The translations under genes were made by a program, and so were the position numbers. From assembly GCA_945877235.1 (NCBI GenBank), contig CAMCRF010000001.1:310001-374000 (forward strand): DNA of 64,000 nt, read 5' to 3'. The stretch comes from Bordetella parapertussis. Lineage in GTDB: Bacteria; Pseudomonadota; Gammaproteobacteria; Burkholderiales; Burkholderiaceae_A. Shown piece by piece: positions 50,101 through 57,299 of this stretch; the stretch's first letter is position 1; every line of letters starts with the position of its first letter. The notes under the pieces were generated by a model, which saw only the letters and a list, made by a program, of their open reading frames with translations, was not told the origin of the DNA and made no database searches.

Positions 50101-51732
50101 ATGCCACTCCCAAAGGCCCCAACAAAGCCTGCAACACTCCTAAAAGCCGATGACGCAGTGGTGGCGAAGACCGTTCACACCCGACGCCCCAGGAAGCAGG
50201 AGGTCGAAGAGTCGGCCCCCCACACACCCTCACCTGCTGCGCCAGTCATTGCGCCGCCCCCATTGAAGCCAGCAGCGTCCACGCGGGCCACTGCACGACC
50301 GGCGCCGCGGGCATCCGCCAGGAACACCCCTGGCAACGGGATCAACAAGCTCTTTGTGCTCGACACCAACGTGCTCATGCACGATCCGACCAGCCTCTTT
50401 CGGTTTGAAGAGCACGACGTTTACCTGCCCATGACGACGCTGGAAGAGTTGGACGGGCACAAAAAAGGGATGTCTGAGACCGCTCGAAACGTCCGCCAGG
50501 TCTCGCGAAGCCTTGACGCATTAATTGAATCCTTGACCAATGAAGCCAGGAAAGACCTTCGCACGGGCGTACCGCTCAGTGCGATTGGACACTCCGATGC
50601 GACGGGGCATCTCTTTTTCCAGACAGACATTCTGCCCATCGAGCCCGTCTCCGGACTGGCCACCCTCAAAGCGGATAACCAAATCCTTGGGGTTGTCCGA
50701 GCGCTCAAGGCCAAAGAGCCTGCCCGCGAGGTGGTTCTGGTCTCGAAAGACATCAATATTCGAATCAAGGCGCATGCGCTTGGACTACCCGCTGAGGACT
50801 ATTTCAACGATCAGGTCATCGATGACGCCGACCTGCTCTACACCGGCAGCATGGCCCTGCCCGACAATTTCTGGGAATCCCACGGCAAGAATATGGAATC
50901 CTGGCAGCAGGGCGGCACGACGTTCTACCGCGTCACAGGCCCCCTCTGCTCCTCGTTTCATTTGAATCAGTTCGTGTACGAAGAGGGCGCAAAGCCCCTC
51001 TACGCCGTGGTGACTGAGGTCTTGGGCAGCACCGCAGTGCTGCGGGTTTTACGCGACTACACGCATCAGAAAAATGCCGTCTGGGGTATTACCGCGCGCA
51101 ACCGAGAGCAGCAGTTCGCGATGTCGCTGCTCATGAACCCCGACATCGACTTCGTCACGCTGCTCGGGCAGGCCGGCACGGGTAAAACACTTTTGGCATT
51201 GGCCGCGGGCCTAGCCCAGTCTCTCGAGGCCAAGCTCTACAACGAAATCATTGTGACGCGTGCCACCGTGCCCATCGCCGAGGACATCGGATTTCTCCCG
51301 GGCACCGAAGAGGAGAAGATGCAACCTTGGATGGGCGCACTCGAAGACAACCTCGAGGTACTCAACAAAGGAGTAGATGGTGGGGGTGACTGGGGGAGGG
51401 GTGCAGCCTCTGACCTGATTCGCAGTCGCATCAAGGTCAAATCCATGAACTTCATGCGGGGTCGCACCTTCATCAGCAAGTTCGTCATCATTGACGAGGC
51501 GCAAAACCTCACGCCAAAGCAAATGAAGACGCTCATCACCCGGGCAGGACCCGGGACCAAAGTGGTGTGTATGGGCAATATTGCCCAAATCGACTCCCCC
51601 TACCTCACGGAGGGCTCCTCGGGGCTGACCTACACCGTTGACCGTTTCAAAGGCTGGGCGCACGGTGGTCACGTCACCCTGCAGCGTGGAGAGCGGTCTC
51701 GACTTGCTGACTTCGCCAGCGACAACCTCTAG
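50101..51732 (+). CDS. PIN domain plus PhoH-like ATPase
   Basis: A 543-aa protein. Residues 1-80 are Ala/Pro-rich and poorly ordered. Residues about 82-230 form a PIN nuclease-like domain (FVLDTNVLMHDP, then LEELDGHKKG). Residues about 290-540 form the PhoH ATPase with Walker A GQAGTGKT and Walker B FVIIDEAQNL. The PIN-PhoH pairing suggests an RNA nuclease-helicase, as proposed for PhoH2 proteins. The end of the gene lies 14 bases before a T6SS-type palindrome. Confidence 0.92.
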   Translation: MPLPKAPTKPATLLKADDAVVAKTVHTRRPRKQEVEESAPHTPSPAAPVIAPPPLKPAASTRATARPAPRASARNTPGNGINKLFVLDTNVLMHDPTSLFRFEEHDVYLPMTTLEELDGHKKGMSETARNVRQVSRSLDALIESLTNEARKDLRTGVPLSAIGHSDATGHLFFQTDILPIEPVSGLATLKADNQILGVVRALKAKEPAREVVLVSKDINIRIKAHALGLPAEDYFNDQVIDDADLLYTGSMALPDNFWESHGKNMESWQQGGTTFYRVTGPLCSSFHLNQFVYEEGAKPLYAVVTEVLGSTAVLRVLRDYTHQKNAVWGITARNREQQFAMSLLMNPDIDFVTLLGQAGTGKTLLALAAGLAQSLEAKLYNEIIVTRATVPIAEDIGFLPGTEEEKMQPWMGALEDNLEVLNKGVDGGGDWGRGAASDLIRSRIKVKSMNFMRGRTFISKFVIIDEAQNLTPKQMKTLITRAGPGTKVVCMGNIAQIDSPYLTEGSSGLTYTVDRFKGWAHGGHVTLQRGERSRLADFASDNL

Positions 51733-51745
51733 CCCCCAAAATCGT

Positions 51746-51765
51746 GGCAATACTTTAGTATTGCC
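51746..51765. promoter_or_regulatory. T6SS-region palindrome, copy 1
   Basis: GGCAATACTTTAGTATTGCC is a perfect inverted repeat with nine-base arms around TT. It ends two bases before the ATG at 51768. The TAGTAT in its right half (51756-51761) lies six bases before that ATG, like a -10 box of a leaderless transcript. The core AATACTTTAGTATT recurs at 56081 and, with one change, at 56715. Confidence 0.85.
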
Positions 51766-51767
51766 AT

Positions 51768-52406
51768 ATGCAGGAACCTATCTGCCTTTCCGAGGAGCAG
51801 CGAGACGAGCTCGTGTACGCACTGCGAGAGGAGGGGGCGCACCTTCTGGTCATCGGTGGCACCGCTGCCGACCATACCGCCCTGCTCTCGCACCTTGCGT
51901 ATCAGCTTGAAGGCGCACTCCCAATCGTAAAGGGCGTCGAAGAGGCCCACGCCCTCGCTCATGTGAGGCAATGGCTCGCTCGTGTGAAGAGCGTGCCCCC
52001 GCAGGATCATGGCTGGTGTGAGGACGGTGTCTCCGACATCCAGCGTTGCGCCGTAGTCCTGGACTCCCCCGCACGCGAAGGTATGGAGCAGATCAGGCGA
52101 CAACTCGGGGACCAAGTGCAATTTATTCTCACGCTCGCAGAGGCAACGGAGTCACGGGTGCACGAGGAGCTGCTGAAGATGCTCGAGGACCGCGTATTAG
52201 AGGTTCGACTGGACACTCCCCGAGCGCCCACACCCGCACTCAGCCCCCAACTTGCTCATCGGCTTGAGGTCGTCCTCGTCGGCGTTATTTTGGTGCTCGT
52301 TGGTCTCTCGACCTTATGGCTTGCAGACAGTGCCGTCTCAGAGCCCACGCAGGAGCCCACACCCGCGCCGGTCTGGACCGCACCCGTCTGGAGCGTTCGC
52401 CCCTAA
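51768..52406 (+). CDS. Tail-anchored protein with degenerate P-loop-like region
   Basis: A 212-aa protein I do not recognise as a known family. Residues 27-40 (LVIGGTAADHTALL) resemble a Walker A strand-loop-helix without the GKT, and residues 94-101 (CAVVLDSP) resemble a Walker B strand; this recalls ExeA/DamX-like ATPases but is speculative. One membrane segment lies at about 167-186, then a short Pro-rich tail. It is the first gene of a tightly overlapped set (TAATG junction to the next gene). There is no visible ribosome binding site because the palindrome abuts the start. Confidence 0.75.
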   Translation: MQEPICLSEEQRDELVYALREEGAHLLVIGGTAADHTALLSHLAYQLEGALPIVKGVEEAHALAHVRQWLARVKSVPPQDHGWCEDGVSDIQRCAVVLDSPAREGMEQIRRQLGDQVQFILTLAEATESRVHEELLKMLEDRVLEVRLDTPRAPTPALSPQLAHRLEVVLVGVILVLVGLSTLWLADSAVSEPTQEPTPAPVWTAPVWSVRP

Positions 52407-53641
52407 TGGATTGGGTCCAACTGGGGCCTGTGCTGGCCCTCCTCTCTCTGCTCAGTCTTGAACTCGCCCTTCAGCGGCACGGCCCTCAGGCGCGGGGAAT
52501 CTTTCTGCTCTCTGGCGCGCACCTGACGGGGTTCTTGGCCATTCCACTCCTCGCCGGGCCACACGCTCTTCACCTGGGACTCTGGGATGGGCTCTTTGCA
52601 CTGGCGCTCATTCCCATCATGGGCCATTCATCGCGCTCACCCAATCGACAACTCGCCCTCATCGGCGGCGTATTTATGGTGGCGCATCTTGCGGCAGCAG
52701 CTGCCCCCACAGCACCACCCTCAGAATTGGTTGAGGCCACGATTCAAGGCATTGGGCTCATCGGGTTCGGCCTCCTCGCTTTGCGCCTGCATCAGCAGCA
52801 CCAGCTCACCAGCGCGTTCTTGGCGCTCCTGAGCGGGCTCGTTGCCTGGACAGGGCCAGACCAATGGTTGGCATTGGGATGCAAAGCCGCATTTGTGATC
52901 AGCTTGGTTCAGGACATCGTTCAACGTCGCAAGGATGAACAGCGACTTTTGGAGGACGCTCTGGTTCAGAGTGCCAATCAGCTCGAGCTGCCGTTCCGCA
53001 TGACGGCTCAGGCACTTTTTCATGTCCCTGTCCCAATTCTTTTGGTGGAAGCAGGCAGCCGAGAGGTGCTCTACGCAAATGGCATGGCGCGGGCTACCCT
53101 GCGACAGACCGACTGGTCTCGGCGACCGTTGTCCTCTCTCTTTCTGGCGCTTCAGCCAGCTGGAGGGCATCAGGAGGAGGCCCTGCTCTTGGAACAGGAG
53201 GGGCTCATCCAGCGGGTCTTGCTTCATGCCATTCCCGCCCCAGGGGAGGCTGGGTCTCTTGAGATCATCTCGGTCACCCACGCTGCCCTGCACTCGGAGC
53301 ATCTCTCCCGTTTGCTGATAGAGGAGCACATGGAGATTCACGGCACAGGCCGATGCCTCACCGACAGTCGATTTTCGATCGTAGCGGCATCGGCAGGCTG
53401 GCAACACACCTTCGGACGCCTAGACCGATACTTCCAATCAGGTATCGTTTGGGACAAACTGAGAATGGCCAACCCTGAGGCTTCCTTACTCCTGAAGGCC
53501 GAACTCGAGCTCGAGCGCACACGGCGGACGCGGTTCACCCAACCTCAGCTTCACGGGCCAAGCCTGCAGATTGAGGCCATGGGTTTTCGCGATGCCGAGG
53601 GCGCCAAGTGGTACCTCTTTCAGATCAGTCCGCCAAGATGA
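52406..53641 (+). CDS. Multi-pass membrane protein with PAS-like region
   Basis: About 411 aa from the ATG that overlaps the previous stop (TAATG). Six or seven hydrophobic segments fill residues 5-170. A short helical linker follows, and a PAS-like region at about 195-300 (VPILLVEAGSREVLYANGMARATL), with a possible second one after 315. No kinase, GGDEF, EAL or HTH domain follows; the protein simply ends. It looks like a sensor without output and may act on the neighbouring kinase. A longer in-frame start at 52316 would overlap the previous gene by 90 bases and is unlikely. Confidence 0.78.
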   Translation: MDWVQLGPVLALLSLLSLELALQRHGPQARGIFLLSGAHLTGFLAIPLLAGPHALHLGLWDGLFALALIPIMGHSSRSPNRQLALIGGVFMVAHLAAAAAPTAPPSELVEATIQGIGLIGFGLLALRLHQQHQLTSAFLALLSGLVAWTGPDQWLALGCKAAFVISLVQDIVQRRKDEQRLLEDALVQSANQLELPFRMTAQALFHVPVPILLVEAGSREVLYANGMARATLRQTDWSRRPLSSLFLALQPAGGHQEEALLLEQEGLIQRVLLHAIPAPGEAGSLEIISVTHAALHSEHLSRLLIEEHMEIHGTGRCLTDSRFSIVAASAGWQHTFGRLDRYFQSGIVWDKLRMANPEASLLLKAELELERTRRTRFTQPQLHGPSLQIEAMGFRDAEGAKWYLFQISPPR

Positions 53642-54063
53642 GTCAAAAAAAATCCTCTCCTGATCTGAAAACAATTCTCTTGGCTGTCGAAAAGTCGGGC
53701 CCAAAGGCCGTCACGTCTTTATGTCTTTTGTCGGGCGTGAGTGAGGCCGACTTCAAGGCTGTGCTCCACGAACATTCAGGGCACCAACTTGCAACCGCGC
53801 AGAGGCAAGATATCGAGAAGCGACTCCAGCAGGCGCTTGGGCTTCAAAACCCCACAAGGGAACACCAATCGCCAGGGCGCATTGCACGTGACCAGTGGCC
53901 AGAGACCCCCCTGAAGTCGCTTCAAATTTTGCGGGGGGTCCAGTATATTGAGCGCCCAGTCGAGGAAATACCGGCGCAGCCGAACTGGCCCATGGCGCTT
54001 GCCCTCATCCTCTACCTGGCCATCAGTCTGACGTATGCTTTAGGCCTATATGGCCAGCTCTAA
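53638..54063 (+). CDS. Small protein with C-terminal membrane anchor
   Basis: A 141-aa protein of unknown family. Residues 1-70 are helical, with a Lys-rich start and a segment (SLCLLSGVSEADFKAVLHEH) that could be a small helical or HTH-like fold. Residues 118-138 form one membrane segment close to the C-terminus. The ATG overlaps the stop of the PAS gene (ATGA) and its own end overlaps the response regulator start by 14 bases. Like the 212-aa protein it is tail-anchored, so both may sit in the inner membrane facing the cytoplasm. Confidence 0.72.
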   Translation: MSQKKSSPDLKTILLAVEKSGPKAVTSLCLLSGVSEADFKAVLHEHSGHQLATAQRQDIEKRLQQALGLQNPTREHQSPGRIARDQWPETPLKSLQILRGVQYIERPVEEIPAQPNWPMALALILYLAISLTYALGLYGQL

Positions 54064-54712
54064 GGGACTCCTCTCACCTACCCTGCTTCTCGTTGACGAT
54101 CACCCGCTGATTCGACGGGCCTTATCGGAGTCGATCAGCGGTGCGCTGCCCGATGCACGCGTCTGGAGCAGTGCATCTGCCGAGGAGGCCGTCGTTGTCG
54201 CGCGAACCCAGTTGCAGCAGGGCTTCAAAGTGATTGCACTCATGGATCTCGGCCTACCGGGCCTCTCCGGCCTTGGCGCCATCCAGGCCCTCAAATCCCT
54301 GCAAGGTGAGATCCTCATCATTACGGTCTCCGGTTCTGACGATGAGGCGCAAGTGAGCGCAGCGCTCGGTGCTGGAGCCCATGCCTTCGTGAGCAAGGGT
54401 GCACCAATCGAAGGGCTCATTCAGGTGGTCTCGGAAGCCCTTACGGGCAATCTTCCTGCTGGAACTTGGCTCTCCGCCCAAGGCTACAGAGACAGCAGTG
54501 CGTTGCGGCCCGTGACGCTCACCGAGAGACAGCTTCAGGTGCTCTCCATGATCTGCGAGGGCCACAACAATCGCGATATTGCAGCCACCCTCGGCATTTC
54601 CGAAATCACTGCCAAAAGCCATATCAGCGGGCTTTTTCGAGCACTTGGGGTCGTAAGCCGCACACAAGCGGTTTTGGCAGCCCAGCGACTAGGGCTTAGC
54701 GCACCTCGTTGA
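54050..54712 (+). CDS. NarL/LuxR-type response regulator
   Basis: A 220-aa two-domain regulator. The receiver is complete: acidic pair Asp16-Asp17, phosphoacceptor Asp66 in ALMDLGLPG, Thr92 and Lys116. The LuxR-type HTH is at about 156-212 (LTERQLQVLSMICEGHNNRDIA, then LGISEITAKSHISGLFRALG). Proteins of this group often bind 7-2-7 inverted repeats, the same architecture as the palindromes in this region, so it is the best candidate for their regulator. The last 17 bases overlap the convergent kinase gene. Confidence 0.93.
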   Translation: MASSKGLLSPTLLLVDDHPLIRRALSESISGALPDARVWSSASAEEAVVVARTQLQQGFKVIALMDLGLPGLSGLGAIQALKSLQGEILIITVSGSDDEAQVSAALGAGAHAFVSKGAPIEGLIQVVSEALTGNLPAGTWLSAQGYRDSSALRPVTLTERQLQVLSMICEGHNNRDIAATLGISEITAKSHISGLFRALGVVSRTQAVLAAQRLGLSAPR

Positions 54713-56072
54713 TTTTGCTTGCCAGCAGCGCGAGAAGCTCAGCAGATTCAAAAGGCTGCCTGAGCATGCGCGTCCATCGCGGTGTGCCCGCCTGGGGTCC
54801 GCCCTGGAGCGCCTGATCCGTGAGGATGATGGCCGGAATCCAATCGTTGAACTCTTCCTCGAAACGCTCTGCAATCTCCCACCAGGACGATCCATCTGAG
54901 GTGTTTTCAATGAGGAGAAAGTCGGGCTGCAGCCCCAAATCCGCAAGCGCGGCAAGGGCTTCACTGCCAGACGTATAAGCGAGCGTCTCAAGGCCATCGA
55001 CCATGAGTGCGACGCTCAAGGCATGACGAGATTCCGGAATGGGGCTCACGATCACCACCAACCGCGGCCTCTTCGCGCCAGACAGCGCAGCGCGGGCATC
55101 TGTTGCCACATCATCAAGGCTTTGCGGGTCAGAGGGATCTAATGCCGCAAGCAAGCCGGGGTTCACAGATGCTGGGAGTACCACCAGGAATCCCGTACCC
55201 AGTTTACGGTGGCTTGACACAACGAGACGGGCACCAATACGCATCGCGATCTGCCGAGAGATCACCAGGCCAAGCCCAATGCCCTGGAGAGACGGAACGG
55301 TCTCTCCAGTCGGTCTCCTTTGGAGCTCGGCTCGAATGCGAGCGAGCTGTGGATTCCCCATCCCTGGACCGGTGTCACTGATCGAGAGCCGCAGAAATGA
55401 GCCACTGCGAAGCACCCTGAGCCGAACACGACAGGCCGGCGCGTACCGAAGTGCGTTCGCCAGGAGGTTGCGAACGAGCCGCTCAAGCAGCCGCCGGTCC
55501 GACCTTACCCAGGCCAGGTCAGGATCCGAGATCCGTAGCTCAAGGGCCCCGCCACTATCAGCAAACAGAGGAGATTGCTCCGCATAAAGCCCCTGCAGCA
55601 GGGAGACCAGGCTCACAGGCTCAGCACGAATGGCCAGAGAGCCTTGAACCAGCTGCGAAACATCCATCACGCCATCGAGAAGGCCTGTCATATAGCTCAG
55701 CCCCTGGCGAAGCCCGAGCCTCGCCTGATGGGCGGCCTCCCGCTCCCCGTCGGGCAACCATCCCGACGAGAGCGATTGCTCTAACCTTCGAAGGTACAAA
55801 TTCATAGCCTGTATGGGCTGCCTAAGGTCGTGACTCATGGCCCCCACCAGTCGCTGCCGAATCAGGTCTCGCTCTCGCTCGGACTGCTCTCGATCTGAAA
55901 GCCGGGCTAACCGTTCACCGATCTGTGCAGCTGAACGCTCCAAGTTGCGGCGCTCCGAGCGCAGCCGAATGAGCACCAGCACAAGCACCAGGGCCACGAG
56001 TCCGAGAGCAAGAGCCATCCAGAGCAACGCAAGAGGATGCGGGAGGAACGACTGATCAAAGAACTTGCCCAT
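54696..56072 (-). CDS. Membrane histidine kinase with degenerate receiver-like domain
   Basis: About 458 aa. One membrane segment at about 13-37 is followed by a helical linker. The dimerisation domain has the phospho-His81 in SHDLRQPIQAM, and the ATPase domain has N202, the DTGPGMG box (Asp233) and GIGLGL. The C-terminal 120 residues fold like a receiver, but the acidic pair is replaced by SP, the phosphoacceptor position by Glu389 (LLIENTSDG) and the Lys by Gln439 (LRQPF). The ATG at 56072 is preferred; TTG at 56078 is in frame. It shares the palindrome with the divergent 199-aa gene. Confidence 0.88.
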   Translation of the reverse strand: MGKFFDQSFLPHPLALLWMALALGLVALVLVLVLIRLRSERRNLERSAAQIGERLARLSDREQSERERDLIRQRLVGAMSHDLRQPIQAMNLYLRRLEQSLSSGWLPDGEREAAHQARLGLRQGLSYMTGLLDGVMDVSQLVQGSLAIRAEPVSLVSLLQGLYAEQSPLFADSGGALELRISDPDLAWVRSDRRLLERLVRNLLANALRYAPACRVRLRVLRSGSFLRLSISDTGPGMGNPQLARIRAELQRRPTGETVPSLQGIGLGLVISRQIAMRIGARLVVSSHRKLGTGFLVVLPASVNPGLLAALDPSDPQSLDDVATDARAALSGAKRPRLVVIVSPIPESRHALSVALMVDGLETLAYTSGSEALAALADLGLQPDFLLIENTSDGSSWWEIAERFEEEFNDWIPAIILTDQALQGGPQAGTPRWTRMLRQPFESAELLALLASKINEVR

Positions 56073-56080
56073 TTGCAAAA

Positions 56081-56096
56081 TAATACTTTAGTATTA
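56081..56096. promoter_or_regulatory. T6SS-region palindrome, copy 2 (divergent promoter)
   Basis: TAATACTTTAGTATTA, a perfect 7-2-7 inverted repeat. It lies between the kinase start (56072, minus) and the 199-aa gene (56101, plus) and could serve both. Its centre is 12.5 bases from the plus-strand ATG, exactly as in copy 1, and TAGTAT at 56089-56094 is six bases from it. On the minus strand TATTAT sits seven bases from the kinase ATG. Confidence 0.85.
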
Positions 56097-56100
56097 GCAC

Positions 56101-56700
56101 ATGGCCCACTCGCCGTTTGACCCTCCCGACCGATCCTCCCCCCCGCCATCCAGCGAGGCATGGGGTTTCACCACGCCCGGTGCTAGACCACAAGGCGCCC
56201 CGAGCGAGGGATTCGGGCAGACCTACGCGTGGGTTCGGAACAGAATGTCTGCGGAGGATGCAGAACCGCAGGAACGCCTTCCACCGGGCCTATCCGACCT
56301 AAATAGACGGCTTGCTGAGGCTAACAGCCTTATCGACCGGGCATTGGCTGCACTCTCTGGCTCTGGTCAGGCTGGAAGCAGCCCAGAAGCCATTGGCATG
56401 CTCGGCGATGCCCTAGGAAGCCTATTTGAGCAGCTCGATGACGCCTCGGGTACAACCCGTACTGATGCGTGGTCGCCAATCACGGAGGGGCTCAGAGACC
56501 TCTCTGCCAAGGTCGATCGTCGAGAGGCGCTGCGACAGGAACTCGCGCTCACGCAGCAATCCATCGACAAGGCAAAAATGCGGCTGCTCGACGATATTCA
56601 ATCTGTAGCCCGCCAAGAACACGAGCGCCTCACGGTCACCAAAGTCCGCAGCAAGATGGCATCTGCTCTTGCCGAGCGGATGATGGGACGACTTAAGTAA
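56101..56700 (+). CDS. 199-aa coiled-coil protein preceding tssB
   Basis: A soluble protein of unknown family. Residues 1-45 are Pro/Ser-rich and probably disordered. Residues 64-90 and 130-178 are strongly helical, the latter a likely coiled coil (RREALRQELALTQQSIDKAK). The C-terminus is basic. It is not TssA, which would carry an ImpA_N domain. Its place directly before tssB and its palindrome-bearing promoter suggest a role in T6SS assembly or control. An internal ATG at about residue 49 is a less likely start. Confidence 0.75.
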   Translation: MAHSPFDPPDRSSPPPSSEAWGFTTPGARPQGAPSEGFGQTYAWVRNRMSAEDAEPQERLPPGLSDLNRRLAEANSLIDRALAALSGSGQAGSSPEAIGMLGDALGSLFEQLDDASGTTRTDAWSPITEGLRDLSAKVDRREALRQELALTQQSIDKAKMRLLDDIQSVARQEHERLTVTKVRSKMASALAERMMGRLK

Positions 56701-56709
56701 ATAAACCAC

Positions 56710-56737
56710 TTGACTAATACTTTAGTATGACTACACT
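56710..56737 (+). promoter_or_regulatory. T6SS-region palindrome, copy 3, and tssB promoter candidate
   Basis: TAATACTTTAGTATGA (56715-56730) matches the other two copies with one arm mismatch. A sigma70-like pair, TTGACT (56710-56715) and TACACT (56732-56737), is 16 bases apart and straddles it. Alternatively TAGTAT (56723-56728) could be the -10 box, as at the other copies. Either way the leader before tssB is about 30-40 bases and includes GAGGAG. Confidence 0.75.
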
Positions 56738-56772
56738 CCACTCTATCCACAGTCCCCGCCGAGGAGCATGCA

Positions 56773-57267
56773 ATGGCTGACAGTCTTCAGAAATGGGTCG
56801 GACGCAACCGCCCACCCCGCGTCCAGATCACGTATGACGTTGAGATCGGTGACGCAGTCGAGAAACGCGAACTTCCTTTCGTTGTGGGGGTGTTGGCTGA
56901 TCTTGCCGGTCAGCCTGAGACACCACTGCCCAAGCTCAAGGAGCGCCGCTTCGTTGAGATTGATCGTGACAACTTCAACGAGATCATGGAAAAAATCGGT
57001 CCTCGACTGGATCTATCGGTACCCGATCGCCTCAAAGGCGATGGCAACCTGAAAGTCGAGCTGAAGTTCCGCCAATCGGGAGACTTCCACCCCGAGGCAA
57101 TTGTCGGACAGGTGCCCCGGCTTGCAAAGCTGCTTGAGGCTCGCACCCAGCTCAGGGATCTCCTTGCCAAGCTTGATGGAAACGACGATCTGGGCGGAAT
57201 CCTAGAACAGATCGTCTCCAATAACGATGACCTCCAGCAGCTCAAGCAGCCTGCTGAGAACGCATAA
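56773..57267 (+). CDS. tssB: T6SS sheath small subunit TssB (VipA)
   Basis: A 164-aa protein with the family opening (SLQKWVGRNRPPRVQITYDVE) and the core LPFVVGVLADLAG, RRFVEIDRDNFNEIM and the C-terminal VPRLAKLLEARTQLRDLL. TssB and TssC form the contractile sheath. GAGGAG lies six bases before the ATG. It is the first recognisable structural gene and is expected to lead the tssBC-hcp-EFG-clpV transcript. Confidence 0.97.
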   Translation: MADSLQKWVGRNRPPRVQITYDVEIGDAVEKRELPFVVGVLADLAGQPETPLPKLKERRFVEIDRDNFNEIMEKIGPRLDLSVPDRLKGDGNLKVELKFRQSGDFHPEAIVGQVPRLAKLLEARTQLRDLLAKLDGNDDLGGILEQIVSNNDDLQQLKQPAENA

Positions 57268-57299
57268 GCCTCTAATCGAACTCGAAAACGGTGACCACC

